From CAYXDO01 sp964463485 (GTDB lineage Bacteria; Myxococcota; Kuafuiibacteriia; Kuafuiibacteriales; Kuafuiibacteriaceae), in NCBI GenBank assembly GCA_964463485.1, contig CAYXDO010000044.1:1-64000 (forward strand): a DNA stretch of 64,000 nt, in the 5' to 3' direction. This document shows positions 53,053 to 62,131 of the stretch, piece after piece. Under the pieces are notes generated by a model. It ran no database searches, was not told where the DNA came from, and saw only the letters and a program-made list of their open reading frames with translations. The first letter of the stretch is position 1. Every line of letters starts with the position of its first letter. The position numbers and the translations under genes are program-made.

Positions 53053-55428
53053 ATGACCGCAGGTCCAGGGCAGGCGCCGAAGGAAGACCTGGGCGTTCTT
53101 CCGATCCGACGCCTGGCGATTGGTGCCACGGGCGTCGGAAAGAGCGGCCGCAACTATCGGCTCGTCACGCCCATCGCCAAGGGCGGTATGGGAGAGCTGT
53201 ATCTCTCGGTCGCTCGGCGCACCGGGCACACCGATCAACTGTGCGTGATCAAACGGCTGCTCGAGGAGCACAAGACCGACACCGACTACGTCGAGATGTT
53301 CCGGTTCGAGGCCGAGATGATGACCCACCTCGACCACCCGAACATCGTCAAGATCCTCGACGTCCCGGTGATCGAAGAGACGCAATGCCTCGCGCTCGAA
53401 TACGTCAAGGGCCGCAGCGTCGGCCAGGTCATCGATCACAGCAACGAGTTCGGGCACCCACTGCTGCCCGCTCAGGCCGTGCTGCGGATCCTGATCGGCG
53501 TGCTCGAAGGCCTCGATCACGTCCACAACGCGAAGCTCGCCGACGGCACGTCCCTCGGTCTCGTTCACCGCGACGTCACGCCGGGCAACTTGCTGCTCTC
53601 GTTCGACGGCGACGTGAAGATCACCGACTTCGGGATCGCCAAAGGTCAGATGTCCGCGGTGTCGACGACGGTGGGGATCGTCAAAGGTAAGGCGCGCTAC
53701 CTCTCGCCCGAGCAGATCCTCGGTGAGAAAGCCACCCCTCGCTCCGATCTGTTCGCGTGCGCGTGTGTGGCCTACGAGATGCTCACCGGCTTTCCGCTGT
53801 TCGAACAGTCGAGTGTGCCGAAGACGTTGTACGCGATCGTGAACGGCGAGCGCCCCGACCTGGCTTCGGCGCTGCCACGCGACGCGCTGCCGATCGTGCC
53901 CGCGCTCGAACGAGCGCTCGCCACGGACGTCAGCAAGCGCCCGCAGTCCGCGCTCGAGTTTGCCGATGACTTGCGAGAGGCGGGGCTCGGCATGCCGGGA
54001 CCCATGAGCGCGGCGGACTTGGGAAAGTATCTGCGGGAGCTCTTCAAGGACGCTCCTGAGCCTTGGGAGAGTTTGGATCAACTCACCAAGCTGATTTCGG
54101 CGGCCGAGGGAATAGCAACCGCGGTGGCCTCTCCACCTCATCCTCCCGCAATGCCTCCACCCCCGCCCCCGCCTGACGACTCCGAGCTCGGCCCGAAAGG
54201 CGTGCAGCAAGGGTCCGGAAGCACCGCGCGAATTCGCGGATCCGGACAGTCGTCCGAAGCTGACCCACGGATTCGGGCCGAGACCTTCAATGAGTTCGAG
54301 GCGCTCGAGCAGGATACTCATGGAGAGCTCTTCGTCCCCGAGCGTTCGACGGCAGAGGAGCTCTCGGTCAAGAGGGGCTCGCTCGAAGCGCCGAAGATTC
54401 ACGGACCCATCAAACCGGACTTGGCCAAGATCGCCGCGAGCATCTCGGCCGAAAAGGCAAGGGAGGCCAAGCTCGCGAGCGCGTCCGGAGAGCGCGAGCT
54501 AAAGGCCCTGGCGAGCGCATCCGGAGAGCGAGGGAGAGGAGCGATCGTCCACGATCCGGCCAGCCTTCGCCCAGAAGCGGACGTCGCCGGCGCTCGATCG
54601 GGTATGCCGGACGCCGATCTAGAGGACGCGGTCACGCAGCACGCGACGCCGATGCTGCCTGCCAACCCTCAAGTCAGGCGAGCCGATCCGCCCTCCACTT
54701 CCGACGCACGACCGATCCGAGCCAACGAGCTCTCGGCCATCCGCACTCAGATCGATGCCTCGAAACAACTCAAGGACGAAGCGCCCCAGAAAGCGCGGCC
54801 GGAGGAGCGCCCGTCCCCACCCACGCTGCGATTCGACGACGAGGAGTCCGTCACCGAGTCCAAGCGGCACGGGGCGTCGCTGCCGGTCTTCGCGCTCGGC
54901 CTCGTCGTTGGCGTCGGCGCGACCTTGTTGGGTTTGAGACTCCTGACCAAGGTGGAGCGACCGGCTGCCATTCCAGTCGTCGTCGCACAAGCAACGGACG
55001 CGTCCGTCGTCGAAGAATCCGACGGCGGGTCGCGCGACGCGGAGGCGATCGACGCGGGCTTCGCCGATTTCGGCGACGCCGCAGTCACCGAAGCACGCGT
55101 CGACGCTCGATCCTCCGACGCTCGCACGGGGGACGCTCGACCGTCCGATGCGGACTCAGACGAGCTGGAGGCCGCGCCCTCCCCGGCCGCGCCCGTCGCC
55201 GACGAACGAAACGGTCGCCTCGACGTCCTGTTCCCCGTCGGCGCCCGAGTGAAGGTCGACGGGAAGCTCCTCGACGACAAAATTCCGATTCGGGGCTTGG
55301 TCATCGGTCCCGGAAATCACCAAGTCCAAATCATCGCAAAGAGCAAACACATCAGGCCCAAACTCACCGTGACCATCACGGCAGGCCAGAGGCTCGTACT
55401 CGACAAGAAGCAGATTCAGATCAAATGA
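53053..55428 (+). CDS. Pkn-type Ser/Thr protein kinase with TM segment and PEGA-like tail
   Basis: 791 residues. Kinase domain about 35-310: 'IAKGGMGELYL' (P-loop), Lys67 in 'CVIKRL', 'HRDVTPGNLL' (HRD about 172-174), 'DFGIAK' (about 192), and the 'SPEQ' of the activation segment. The usual Lys after HRD-x is Thr, as variants of this loop often are in myxobacterial kinases. A long low-complexity linker follows, rich in Ser, Ala and Glu, then one membrane helix ('PVFALGLVVGVGATLLGL', about 610-630) and a C-terminal PEGA-like beta domain ('GRLDVLFPVGARVKVDGKLL'). It probably senses an outer signal through the tail and phosphorylates cytosolic proteins. The gene is divergent from the LeuA operon. 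Confidence 0.93.
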   Translation: MTAGPGQAPKEDLGVLPIRRLAIGATGVGKSGRNYRLVTPIAKGGMGELYLSVARRTGHTDQLCVIKRLLEEHKTDTDYVEMFRFEAEMMTHLDHPNIVKILDVPVIEETQCLALEYVKGRSVGQVIDHSNEFGHPLLPAQAVLRILIGVLEGLDHVHNAKLADGTSLGLVHRDVTPGNLLLSFDGDVKITDFGIAKGQMSAVSTTVGIVKGKARYLSPEQILGEKATPRSDLFACACVAYEMLTGFPLFEQSSVPKTLYAIVNGERPDLASALPRDALPIVPALERALATDVSKRPQSALEFADDLREAGLGMPGPMSAADLGKYLRELFKDAPEPWESLDQLTKLISAAEGIATAVASPPHPPAMPPPPPPPDDSELGPKGVQQGSGSTARIRGSGQSSEADPRIRAETFNEFEALEQDTHGELFVPERSTAEELSVKRGSLEAPKIHGPIKPDLAKIAASISAEKAREAKLASASGERELKALASASGERGRGAIVHDPASLRPEADVAGARSGMPDADLEDAVTQHATPMLPANPQVRRADPPSTSDARPIRANELSAIRTQIDASKQLKDEAPQKARPEERPSPPTLRFDDEESVTESKRHGASLPVFALGLVVGVGATLLGLRLLTKVERPAAIPVVVAQATDASVVEESDGGSRDAEAIDAGFADFGDAAVTEARVDARSSDARTGDARPSDADSDELEAAPSPAAPVADERNGRLDVLFPVGARVKVDGKLLDDKIPIRGLVIGPGNHQVQIIAKSKHIRPKLTVTITAGQRLVLDKKQIQIK

Positions 55429-55560
55429 CAGAGCGTGCTGTGCTTGATCGTCATGGATCAGCAAATTCAAGCGCTTACCGGGTGAATCGGCGCGGGCGCG
55501 GGCAGGGCACGGAACGGCATGAGTTTCGGAGCGCCAATCGGGTTGGAACTCCAATGAAAT

Positions 55561-55613
55561 CGTGCTCGTGCTCGTGCTCGTTCGTGCTCGTGCTCGTTCG
55601 TGCTCGTGCTCGT
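55561..55613. repeat. TGCTCG hexanucleotide tract
   Basis: About eight units of TGCTCG (CGTGCT), two of them with an extra TTCG. Simple-sequence tracts of this length inside a gene-dense genome may vary in copy number. Confidence 0.85.
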
Positions 55614-55797
55614 ACTCGAGATCGATGCGGGCGGGCGTGGGGACATTCAGGACGTCCACGGATTGTTGGATGCCAACCCCGGGAAGGAGGCCGAAATACG
55701 GCGGTCCGTAGACCTCCTCGCCGAGGACTGGCCCGAAGGAATCAGAAACGCCTGGGTGAGGCTCGAGAACGACAGACCCATCGAGTCGAACCCATGA
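55600..55797 (+). pseudogene. Possible C-terminal fragment of a DUF6036-like nucleotidyltransferase
   Basis: A 65-residue frame whose latter part, 'DIQDVHGLLDANPGKEAEIR' then 'RSVDLLAEDWPEG', resembles the helical end of DUF6036-type antitoxin nucleotidyltransferases. The start runs out of the hexanucleotide tract, so no proper N-terminus exists. The match is by memory of the pattern and weak. Confidence 0.25.
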
Positions 55798-55848
55798 TGT
55801 GCTGCGGGGAGCGCCCGCCGATGACTGCGCGATTCGAATCGATGGGGT

Positions 55849-56448
55849 TCACTCGAACGGCTTGTGCGGCCGAAAGGGCGGCTCGAGGGTAACGAACAGG
55901 TCCTCTCCCGTGGCGAGCAAGTCCTCTTCTTGCTGAATCTGGGCCAGCCGTTCGGCCCATCGGGCTTGGTCCATGCGGAAGAATTGTTGTTTTACGCCCC
56001 CCATGTCCCAAATCAAATAGGGCCGATAACCCATACGGGTTGCCAACGCCATGGAGGAAGCGTTGTCGGCGCGAATTCTCCAGGCCCCTTCTTCCATTCG
56101 CAGGTGATCGAAGAAGTAGTGCGCCCACGCGTCACCCGCCTCGATCGCACTCTTCAAGTCACGATGCTTCGGGTCGGGAACGGCGATTCCAAACTCCCAC
56201 ATGTTGAGCGGCGGCACCGGCGGAAACTCGACGGCGAACCCGATACGCTCCTCCGTTTCGACCTTGTGAATGACACCCAAGATGAGATTGCCCGCGGCTC
56301 GTCGCTCGGCCATGAGCGCTCGGCTGGGACCTTCGAAGCCGAACATCGACCAGATCTCTCGTTGCTCGAAGCTGTCGAGGATCCACTCGAGCGCCTCGGG
56401 CGACGGAGGGACGACGTAAATGGATCGGTGCTGAATCCCGTACTCCAT
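55849..56448 (-). CDS. GNAT-like acetyltransferase-type protein
   Basis: 199 residues with the alternation of an N-terminal 'FEGPSRALMAERRAAGNLIL' helix, a strand region 'RIGFAVEFPPVPPLNMWEFG' and 'AWRIRADNASSMALATRMGY' (the Asn-x-x-Ser-x-x-x-x-x-x-x-Gly-Tyr motif that closes most GNAT folds). The acetyl-CoA pyrophosphate loop is not obvious, so activity is uncertain. It is followed (on the minus strand) by nothing for 420 bases and preceded by the PD-(D/E)XK-like gene 43 bases away. A TTG at 56484 is an alternative start. Confidence 0.55.
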   Translation of the reverse strand: MEYGIQHRSIYVVPPSPEALEWILDSFEQREIWSMFGFEGPSRALMAERRAAGNLILGVIHKVETEERIGFAVEFPPVPPLNMWEFGIAVPDPKHRDLKSAIEAGDAWAHYFFDHLRMEEGAWRIRADNASSMALATRMGYRPYLIWDMGGVKQQFFRMDQARWAERLAQIQQEEDLLATGEDLFVTLEPPFRPHKPFE

Positions 56449-56491
56449 GACGTCGAGACACCTCGAACGGACCCGCTTCGGCAACCGGATT

Positions 56492-57133
56492 CTACGCCAT
56501 TTCGGCCCTCACCGAGGCTGGACTGGACGCAAGCTGGCCGAGGGCCTCGTCGATGATTCCGAGCAACGTACCCACCAGCTCGGCCATCGAGGCGACCTGA
56601 TATACGCGATCATCGAGCGTGGCTAGCCGGCGCTCGCCGTCGAGCGAGATGAGTTGCCAGTCGGTCCCCGTCGTGACGGCTCCATACAGAGGACATGGCC
56701 GGCGCGAGTTCCGTCGGTCCGCGCCGATCAGCTCCGAGATACACTGCGCGTAGCCGTTCGCAAGGTTGTCATTCTTCGCCTCCACGACCGCCAGGATGGG
56801 CGGGACCATGGTTGGCGCCTTGCTGCCGGAGAACAGGAAGTCGACCGTACCGACCAGACCGTCCGCCGGACTGACGTCGAATGAGACTCCCGAGAATAAA
56901 GACACTTGTTTGGATCGAAGCTCGGCGACCTCGTCGAGCACGGGCGCCACGAGAAACTCCGAACGCGCCTTCTCCGTGTTGCTGAGTAGCGCCGTTCGCA
57001 TCCCGCGTCGAATCGCCTCATGGAGAAACGGACTCACCTGCACGGGAACAGCAGGCAGCCCGAGCGTGCCGGACTCGACCCGAACCCCAAGCTTCGTGGT
57101 GATGTCGTCCATCGAGAACGAGCCGTATGCCAC
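56492..57133 (-). CDS. PD-(D/E)XK nuclease-like protein
   Basis: 213 residues from a GTG. The nuclease core is visible: Glu59 in 'ARSEFLVAPVL', Asp98 in 'GTVDFLFSG', and 'AVVEAKNDNL' with Glu118 and Lys120, then 'GYAQCISELIGA' whose Gln often follows in this superfamily. The C-terminal 'PLYGAVTTGTDWQLISLDG' is typical of Cas4/RecB-like and restriction-type small nucleases. No partner methylase or helicase is adjacent. An ATG at 57112 would also serve as start. Confidence 0.7.
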   Translation of the reverse strand: MAYGSFSMDDITTKLGVRVESGTLGLPAVPVQVSPFLHEAIRRGMRTALLSNTEKARSEFLVAPVLDEVAELRSKQVSLFSGVSFDVSPADGLVGTVDFLFSGSKAPTMVPPILAVVEAKNDNLANGYAQCISELIGADRRNSRRPCPLYGAVTTGTDWQLISLDGERRLATLDDRVYQVASMAELVGTLLGIIDEALGQLASSPASVRAEMA

Positions 57134-57214
57134 GGTTCAGCAGACGCCACGGGCCCCCGACGCGTCAACGCCGAACGGCTGCTCGGGTGCTCCGAGCGAT
57201 CCCTCAGGCCTGGA

Positions 57215-59869
57215 TCACGCAGGAGCGTTCTGCGCCATCCGCTGAAGGAACGGAGCCATACTCTCTGGATCGTGAAGATGGTTGGGGCTCGGCCGCGCAG
57301 CCTCGAGCCCGAAGAAGTGTGTCTCTCCGCCGTGCTCACCGCTGAGCTCGTCAATGGTCCCCTTCGAATACGGGACGAGCACGGCCTGCACGGGGATCTT
57401 GTTTCCGAGGTGATCGAGCGGCGTCATCGTGCCGGCCACGAAGCCCGATTTCTCGAAGATCTGCTCAGGCACCACAGGCAGCCGCGACCACTGGTATAGC
57501 TGTTGATAAAACGCGTCCCGCCACTCCAGACCCAGGGAACCGTCGTCGTTCCTGCGCACCATCGCGTTGAAGGTGTGGTTCTCGACGTCCCGAAACTCGT
57601 CCTTCTGAGCGTCCGCGACCTTTTGATCGCGAACCCGAGCGCCCTCGGGGCTGAGTACCGGCTTGTAGAGCTCCTTCATCTCGATCGGCGCTTTGACCAT
57701 CACCGAGAAGGTCACGAGCTGCTCCCTGTCGAGTCGGGCGACCGCCTTCATGCGATCCCGGAACGTACCCTCGTCGCCCTTGCCGAAGGCCGCCTGCGCT
57801 TCCCGTTTCAGCCGATTCTGATTTCCCTTTTTCCAGACGTCGTACAGGAGCTGTTTGGCGAAGGCCGTCTCTCTGCAGTCCACGCACCCCAGGGCCACGC
57901 TCGTCATGAGGCTCGTCTTCGATTCGCGAACCTGCCCGCTGTCCGGGTCTTTGATCCCGGTGAGCTCCACGAGGCTTCGGCGAACGGCCTCCATGAAGTG
58001 ATGTTCCTTCGAATGCAGATCTTCGAGCGGGCGCCGACCGCTCGGCGTCTCCAAGTGAAGCTGCTTTCCGAGATACTCATCTACCTTCGCGTTCCAAAGG
58101 TCACTGTCTACGCTTTCGGCGAGACCGAGCCTCGACAGCACCTCGCGAGCCATCGCGACGTCCGGACGTCCGACTTTGATATCGGGGATCAGCCCGCCGT
58201 ATTTGATGTTACCTCGGAGCACCATACCGCGGTAATGATTCGACATCTCGCCGAAGTGAGTCGATCGATCGGTCACGGCGGCCCACAGATCGGCGTGCTT
58301 GACGTCGTTGGCGGCGAAGTCGGCTGCCTTGGGAGACGAGGCCTGGCCTGACAGCTCGTGAAGCTCGGCGGAGATCTCGGAAATTCGGGCCGTCGTCAGG
58401 GGCATTTTTTCACGGCCATCGCGAAGCCCGACCATCAGCAAATAGACGAACCTCGGGAGCGTCGTGTCGGCGCCGGCCCTCTCGCGCTGGTCGATGAGCT
58501 TCACGATCTGCTTGGCTGTCGTCCCGACCTCCCAGTCCGCCGCAGCGGCTCCGAGGACGAGCGGCAAGAGCTGTTTGACGACCTCGTCGTTCTTCGCGAG
58601 CAGACCGAACTCGAGCTGAGTTGCGAGCGCCCAATAGTCTTTCGACTTCGCTCCGCCGGCTTGCTGAAGGGAGTGCGCGACGAGGGGCTCCAGCAGCTTC
58701 AGCTCGGAGACGTGTCCGAGCGAATGATGATTGTACATCGCGTTGATGCCTGGGTAATATTCGAAATCGGCCGCGTACCCGGCATCGTAGTACCGAGTCG
58801 AGATTTCGAGCGCGGCCTTCGAGTAGTCGAAGTCTCTCGGCAGGCTCGTTTTGACCAGACCGAGCTCGGTGCGAATGAGCTCCTTGTGCTCCTCGCCGAG
58901 CGAAACCGCATCCTCGAGGCTCTTCTTTCCGGTGACCGCCCGATAGAGCTCGCCGAGAAAGGCCGAGCGGCCTTCGAGCTTCGGCAACTCCTTCGCCCGC
59001 TTGGGGTTCGACTTGGCCGCGGCGAGGGCTTGCTCGGCCTCTTTGGCTTCACCCAGCACTTTCGCGCCGTAAGCGATGTCGTGAATGCTGCGAAAGGCGC
59101 TGCCGAGCGCTCCGAGCGTCTCTCCATTCACGAAGGGAGACCGATCGAGAGCTGCTACTCCCAAATCATCGAGACTCAGCCGTCCGTTCTTCGAAAGCTC
59201 GGAGAGCATCGACTTCGCCACGGACACACTCTTGGCGAGCTCGCCGGACTTGTTCAACGCCACCAGATAGTGCTCGGCCGGTAGCGGGTAGCTCGCATAG
59301 GCCGGCGAGAGGGCCGTCGAGCGCTCGTAGAATGCGACTGCCTCCTTCCACAAGCTCTTCTTCTTGAGTTGTTCCAACACCAAGGTGCGCTGCTCTGGGC
59401 TCGGCTTCGCTCCGCCATACTTCTCGACGACAGACTCGGCAAACTTGGCGAGCTCATCTTTCGAAGTCGAAGCGCCGTCGAGCTCCTTACGAAAAGCTTC
59501 GTGCCTGCGTTGCGCGGTCAACGCCTTGCTCTTGCGATCCCAAATCCCCTTCGTCTCCGAAGGCAACAGCGCGAAGACGTCACCCATCGGCCCGAGCCGC
59601 TCCCTCTTGGCGGCCGGAGTGTCCCGAGCGTGGCGGCCATGACTCGCAACCTGCTCGCCCAGCACGGTGAGGACCGTGCCGACCTTCACGCCTTTGACCA
59701 GCTCGGGAAGCTTGTCCTGCCGATCATCCTTCGGCGCGCGGCGCATCGTCTCCACCTGGTCGGGTGGAACCGCCGGGCGCTTTCGCACGTCGACCTGCGA
59801 GTGCGCGGAAATCGATACACTCGGGGACCAGCTCGCCTGGCTCGTTTGGGAGGCCCCGAGCTTCTTCAC
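57215..59869 (-). CDS. Large protein with MAP3K TRAFs-binding-like (TPR-S) helical region
   Basis: About 884 residues. The first 60 residues are polar and disordered. From about 100 the chain is helical, with TPR-like pairs ('QRTLVLEQLKKKSLWKEAVA'). The piece 'STRYYDAGYAADFEYYPGIN' followed by 'AMYNHHSLG' and 'DYWALATQLEFGLL' matches the MAP3K TRAFs-binding/DUF4071 signature, called TPR-S in bacterial signalling and conflict proteins. The C-terminal 350 residues have no match I know ('VALGCVDCRETAFAKQLLYD', 'GLEWRDAFYQQLYQWSRLP'). It begins 56 bases after a lipoprotein gene stop. The GTG at 59869 gives a plausible N-terminus; ATG 59746 is the alternative. Confidence 0.7.
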   Translation of the reverse strand: MKKLGASQTSQASWSPSVSISAHSQVDVRKRPAVPPDQVETMRRAPKDDRQDKLPELVKGVKVGTVLTVLGEQVASHGRHARDTPAAKRERLGPMGDVFALLPSETKGIWDRKSKALTAQRRHEAFRKELDGASTSKDELAKFAESVVEKYGGAKPSPEQRTLVLEQLKKKSLWKEAVAFYERSTALSPAYASYPLPAEHYLVALNKSGELAKSVSVAKSMLSELSKNGRLSLDDLGVAALDRSPFVNGETLGALGSAFRSIHDIAYGAKVLGEAKEAEQALAAAKSNPKRAKELPKLEGRSAFLGELYRAVTGKKSLEDAVSLGEEHKELIRTELGLVKTSLPRDFDYSKAALEISTRYYDAGYAADFEYYPGINAMYNHHSLGHVSELKLLEPLVAHSLQQAGGAKSKDYWALATQLEFGLLAKNDEVVKQLLPLVLGAAAADWEVGTTAKQIVKLIDQRERAGADTTLPRFVYLLMVGLRDGREKMPLTTARISEISAELHELSGQASSPKAADFAANDVKHADLWAAVTDRSTHFGEMSNHYRGMVLRGNIKYGGLIPDIKVGRPDVAMAREVLSRLGLAESVDSDLWNAKVDEYLGKQLHLETPSGRRPLEDLHSKEHHFMEAVRRSLVELTGIKDPDSGQVRESKTSLMTSVALGCVDCRETAFAKQLLYDVWKKGNQNRLKREAQAAFGKGDEGTFRDRMKAVARLDREQLVTFSVMVKAPIEMKELYKPVLSPEGARVRDQKVADAQKDEFRDVENHTFNAMVRRNDDGSLGLEWRDAFYQQLYQWSRLPVVPEQIFEKSGFVAGTMTPLDHLGNKIPVQAVLVPYSKGTIDELSGEHGGETHFFGLEAARPSPNHLHDPESMAPFLQRMAQNAPA

Positions 59870-59925
59870 CGAGATCAACCTGCCCGGTCGCGCAGCGCTT
59901 GGCAATCGCCAACCCGTCGCCCGAG

Positions 59926-61188
59926 CTAACGAGCCTCGAAGCGCACCACCTCGAACCCGTAGGTGCCGCCCGCGACGACGAGCGAGCCGTCTGACTCCAC
60001 TTGTCCGAGAAGCGGCCTGATGGGTGATTCGAACAGCTGATTGCGACAAAATGCGCCGTCGGAATATTGCATCAGTATGACCAATTCGTGGACCGCCACG
60101 AATCCTCGGTTCAGGGGAAGGAGTACCGAAATGCCTCGACCCACCTCCTCAGGCTTGAGTGTCTCGAAATTCCCCCGAGGGTCGCGGGTCGAGTAAATTC
60201 CGCCATTGGCGGTCGACAGTACGAGCGAATCTCCGATCGCCAGCGCGCCTTGGATTCGCAGCGGCGGCGCCACCGTCGCTAGGCGGTCGAGGTCGAGTCT
60301 CTCCATCGCCGTCTGCGAGCTGACAAAAAAACCGTGTTCGTCCGCCGCGTACCCGAAGAGAAAGTCGCGTCCCCCCGTCCACCCGGTTCGAGTCCCGTCC
60401 TCTTGGGGCCGCTCGATCGAGAGCTCCTGAACCCAGCCCGACTCGTAGCGCTCGATCTTGATCGTCTTCTTGACGTTGAGCAGCGCGTACACCGCGCCCG
60501 TAGGCAACGCGCCGAGCCTCACGATCCCTGAGCCGTCGCGCTCGCGCACGACCGTTCGGGACCCCTCGAGCAGTCCTCGCGTCACGCGCCCGCCCAACTC
60601 GGCCAGCCAAACGTCGCCGTCGGCCGATTCCAACACCCCAGTGACCGCCGCGGTCGAGATCCGTACGAGCTGATTCGTAGCGAAATCGAGTCGAGAGAAC
60701 CCAAGCGTGTCTCCCAAATACGTGGCGGACCCGATCCTGGCTACGGTCAACGCGTCCGCGCCTGCGACCTCGAGGCGGGAGGTCACCCGAAACTCACGAC
60801 AGCCCGGTGAGCACGCTCGCTCGCCCACGAGTATGTCCGCCGGAGGTTCGCTCCCGACGAGCTCGGCCCCAGAAGGCCCAAGTCGAAACCGCTCGAGCGG
60901 GCTGAGCAACGAGCACGGGCCGGAGCCAGGCGTGAGCTCCCCCGCGACTACGCCCAACTGATCGAGTCCCTCGTCATACGTGAACAGCAACAAGCCCGCC
61001 TCGAGAGTCACGCGATCGAGCTCCAAGCGGATGGGCTCGAGTGGGTCGAGCACGAGCACACGGCCGTCGAAAATCAAGACGGCGGATCGAGCTTCGCCGC
61101 TCATGGGCACCGCGATATGAACCTTCTCCTCGGCGCATCCCGGCGTGAGGCCGAACGCCGCCAACAACAGTGACCACGTTCGCAGCAT
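59926..61188 (-). CDS. Propeller-like lipoprotein
   Basis: 420 residues with lipobox 'LLAAFGLTPGC' (Cys18). The chain is a succession of short strands ('VLVLDPLEPIRLELDRV', 'GAVYALLNVKKTIKIERYES', 'LAIGDSLVLSTANGGIYST', 'GSLVVAGGTYGFEVVRF') compatible with a beta-propeller, plus one Cys pair ('ERACSPGCREF'). It resembles the lipoprotein of 48662-50020. No function can be given. It is divergent from the beta-barrel gene 61252-62109, with 63 bases between the two starts. Confidence 0.72.
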   Translation of the reverse strand: MLRTWSLLLAAFGLTPGCAEEKVHIAVPMSGEARSAVLIFDGRVLVLDPLEPIRLELDRVTLEAGLLLFTYDEGLDQLGVVAGELTPGSGPCSLLSPLERFRLGPSGAELVGSEPPADILVGERACSPGCREFRVTSRLEVAGADALTVARIGSATYLGDTLGFSRLDFATNQLVRISTAAVTGVLESADGDVWLAELGGRVTRGLLEGSRTVVRERDGSGIVRLGALPTGAVYALLNVKKTIKIERYESGWVQELSIERPQEDGTRTGWTGGRDFLFGYAADEHGFFVSSQTAMERLDLDRLATVAPPLRIQGALAIGDSLVLSTANGGIYSTRDPRGNFETLKPEEVGRGISVLLPLNRGFVAVHELVILMQYSDGAFCRNQLFESPIRPLLGQVESDGSLVVAGGTYGFEVVRFEAR

Positions 61189-61251
61189 CGATCCGGACCA
61201 TTTCCAACGATCGGGCGCCGCAACGCAAACTCGGAAAAGATCGCCGCGCTC

Positions 61252-62109
61252 GTGTTAGCTTCATGCGTCGTGCTCGAACGTCGCAGACGCGCCGAGATCG
61301 TGACCCTTCTGCTGCTGGTGCCGAGCGCATCCAGCGCCGGCCCATGGACCAAGAGCCTGGGCGAGGCCTATCTCAAGCTTTCAGGCTCCCTGTTCACGAG
61401 CGACACCTACGTGGATCCGACGGGCTTCGTTCAGGCCGGTCTCGATCACGCGAGCCTGACGACGTCCCTTTACGCCGAAGTCGGGGTGTGGGACCAACTC
61501 GCGGTCAACTTCTATCTTCCCCACGTGGTCGGGCGAAACCGCTCGGCCGGCGGCGACCGCTACGCCTCCCTTGGCCTCGGAGACGCGTCGCTGGGGCTTC
61601 AGTGGTCCTCTCCATTTCTTGGATTCCCTCACGCAATACGGGCGGGCGCGAAATTCCCGCTCTACGATCTCGGCGCCATTGAAGGTTTCGAGGCGAGTCG
61701 CTTTCCCGCTCGTGGCGACGGACAGGTCGATTTCACCGTCGCGATCTCTGCCGGTGATGGGTTCGAAGTCCTCGGACTGAGTGGGTTTGGCTACCTCGAG
61801 GCCGGAAACGTATTTCGGAGCGAGTGGTTCACGGGGACGGACGACGGCCGCGTCTTGTTGGACTCAGTCACGGGATCGGGTCAGGTCGGTCTGTCGCTCG
61901 TCGAGTGGCTGACTTTGGCCGTCTCGGTTCAGGCGCTCTTACCTTACTCGGAGGACCGCGTCTCGAAGGCATATCTCACCGTCGGCGGCGCGGCATTCGT
62001 ACGGGTGTGGAAGTCGCTGTCCGTCGAGCTCGGCGCGGATTTCATCGCCCTGGCTCGAAACGGCTCGATAGGTTCGTCTTATTCTCTGGGAGTTTCGTAT
62101 GCGCTGTGA
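61252..62109 (+). CDS. Outer-membrane beta-barrel-like protein
   Basis: 285 residues. A basic N-terminus and hydrophobic stretch ('IVTLLLLVPSASSAGP') form a signal peptide. The rest is an all-strand protein with alternating pattern ('GEAYLKLSGSLFTSD', 'TTSLYAEVGVWDQLAVNFYL', 'AIRAGAKFPLYDLG', 'GQVGLSLVEWLTLAVSVQAL') ending in 'GSSYSLGVSYAL', a typical barrel-closing strand. Related small barrels include the phenol-degradation MetA-type proteins; the transported molecule is unknown. The start is GTG at 61252 or 61270. Confidence 0.75.
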   Translation: MLASCVVLERRRRAEIVTLLLLVPSASSAGPWTKSLGEAYLKLSGSLFTSDTYVDPTGFVQAGLDHASLTTSLYAEVGVWDQLAVNFYLPHVVGRNRSAGGDRYASLGLGDASLGLQWSSPFLGFPHAIRAGAKFPLYDLGAIEGFEASRFPARGDGQVDFTVAISAGDGFEVLGLSGFGYLEAGNVFRSEWFTGTDDGRVLLDSVTGSGQVGLSLVEWLTLAVSVQALLPYSEDRVSKAYLTVGGAAFVRVWKSLSVELGADFIALARNGSIGSSYSLGVSYAL

Positions 62110-62131
62110 GCCCCCATCGGAGGATCTTCCG

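Larger units (their letters stand above)
55429..55848. other. Gene-free stretch with a TGCTCG tract and a possible gene fragment
   Basis: About 420 bases behind the kinase gene. It contains a hexanucleotide tract and a short frame listed separately, and no terminator-like hairpin I could identify. Confidence 0.5.

Noticed and set aside
52840..54402. Upstream extension of the LeuA-like frame to 54402
   Set aside because: It runs antisense through the kinase gene; the enzyme domain starts at 52839 with its own GGAGG site.
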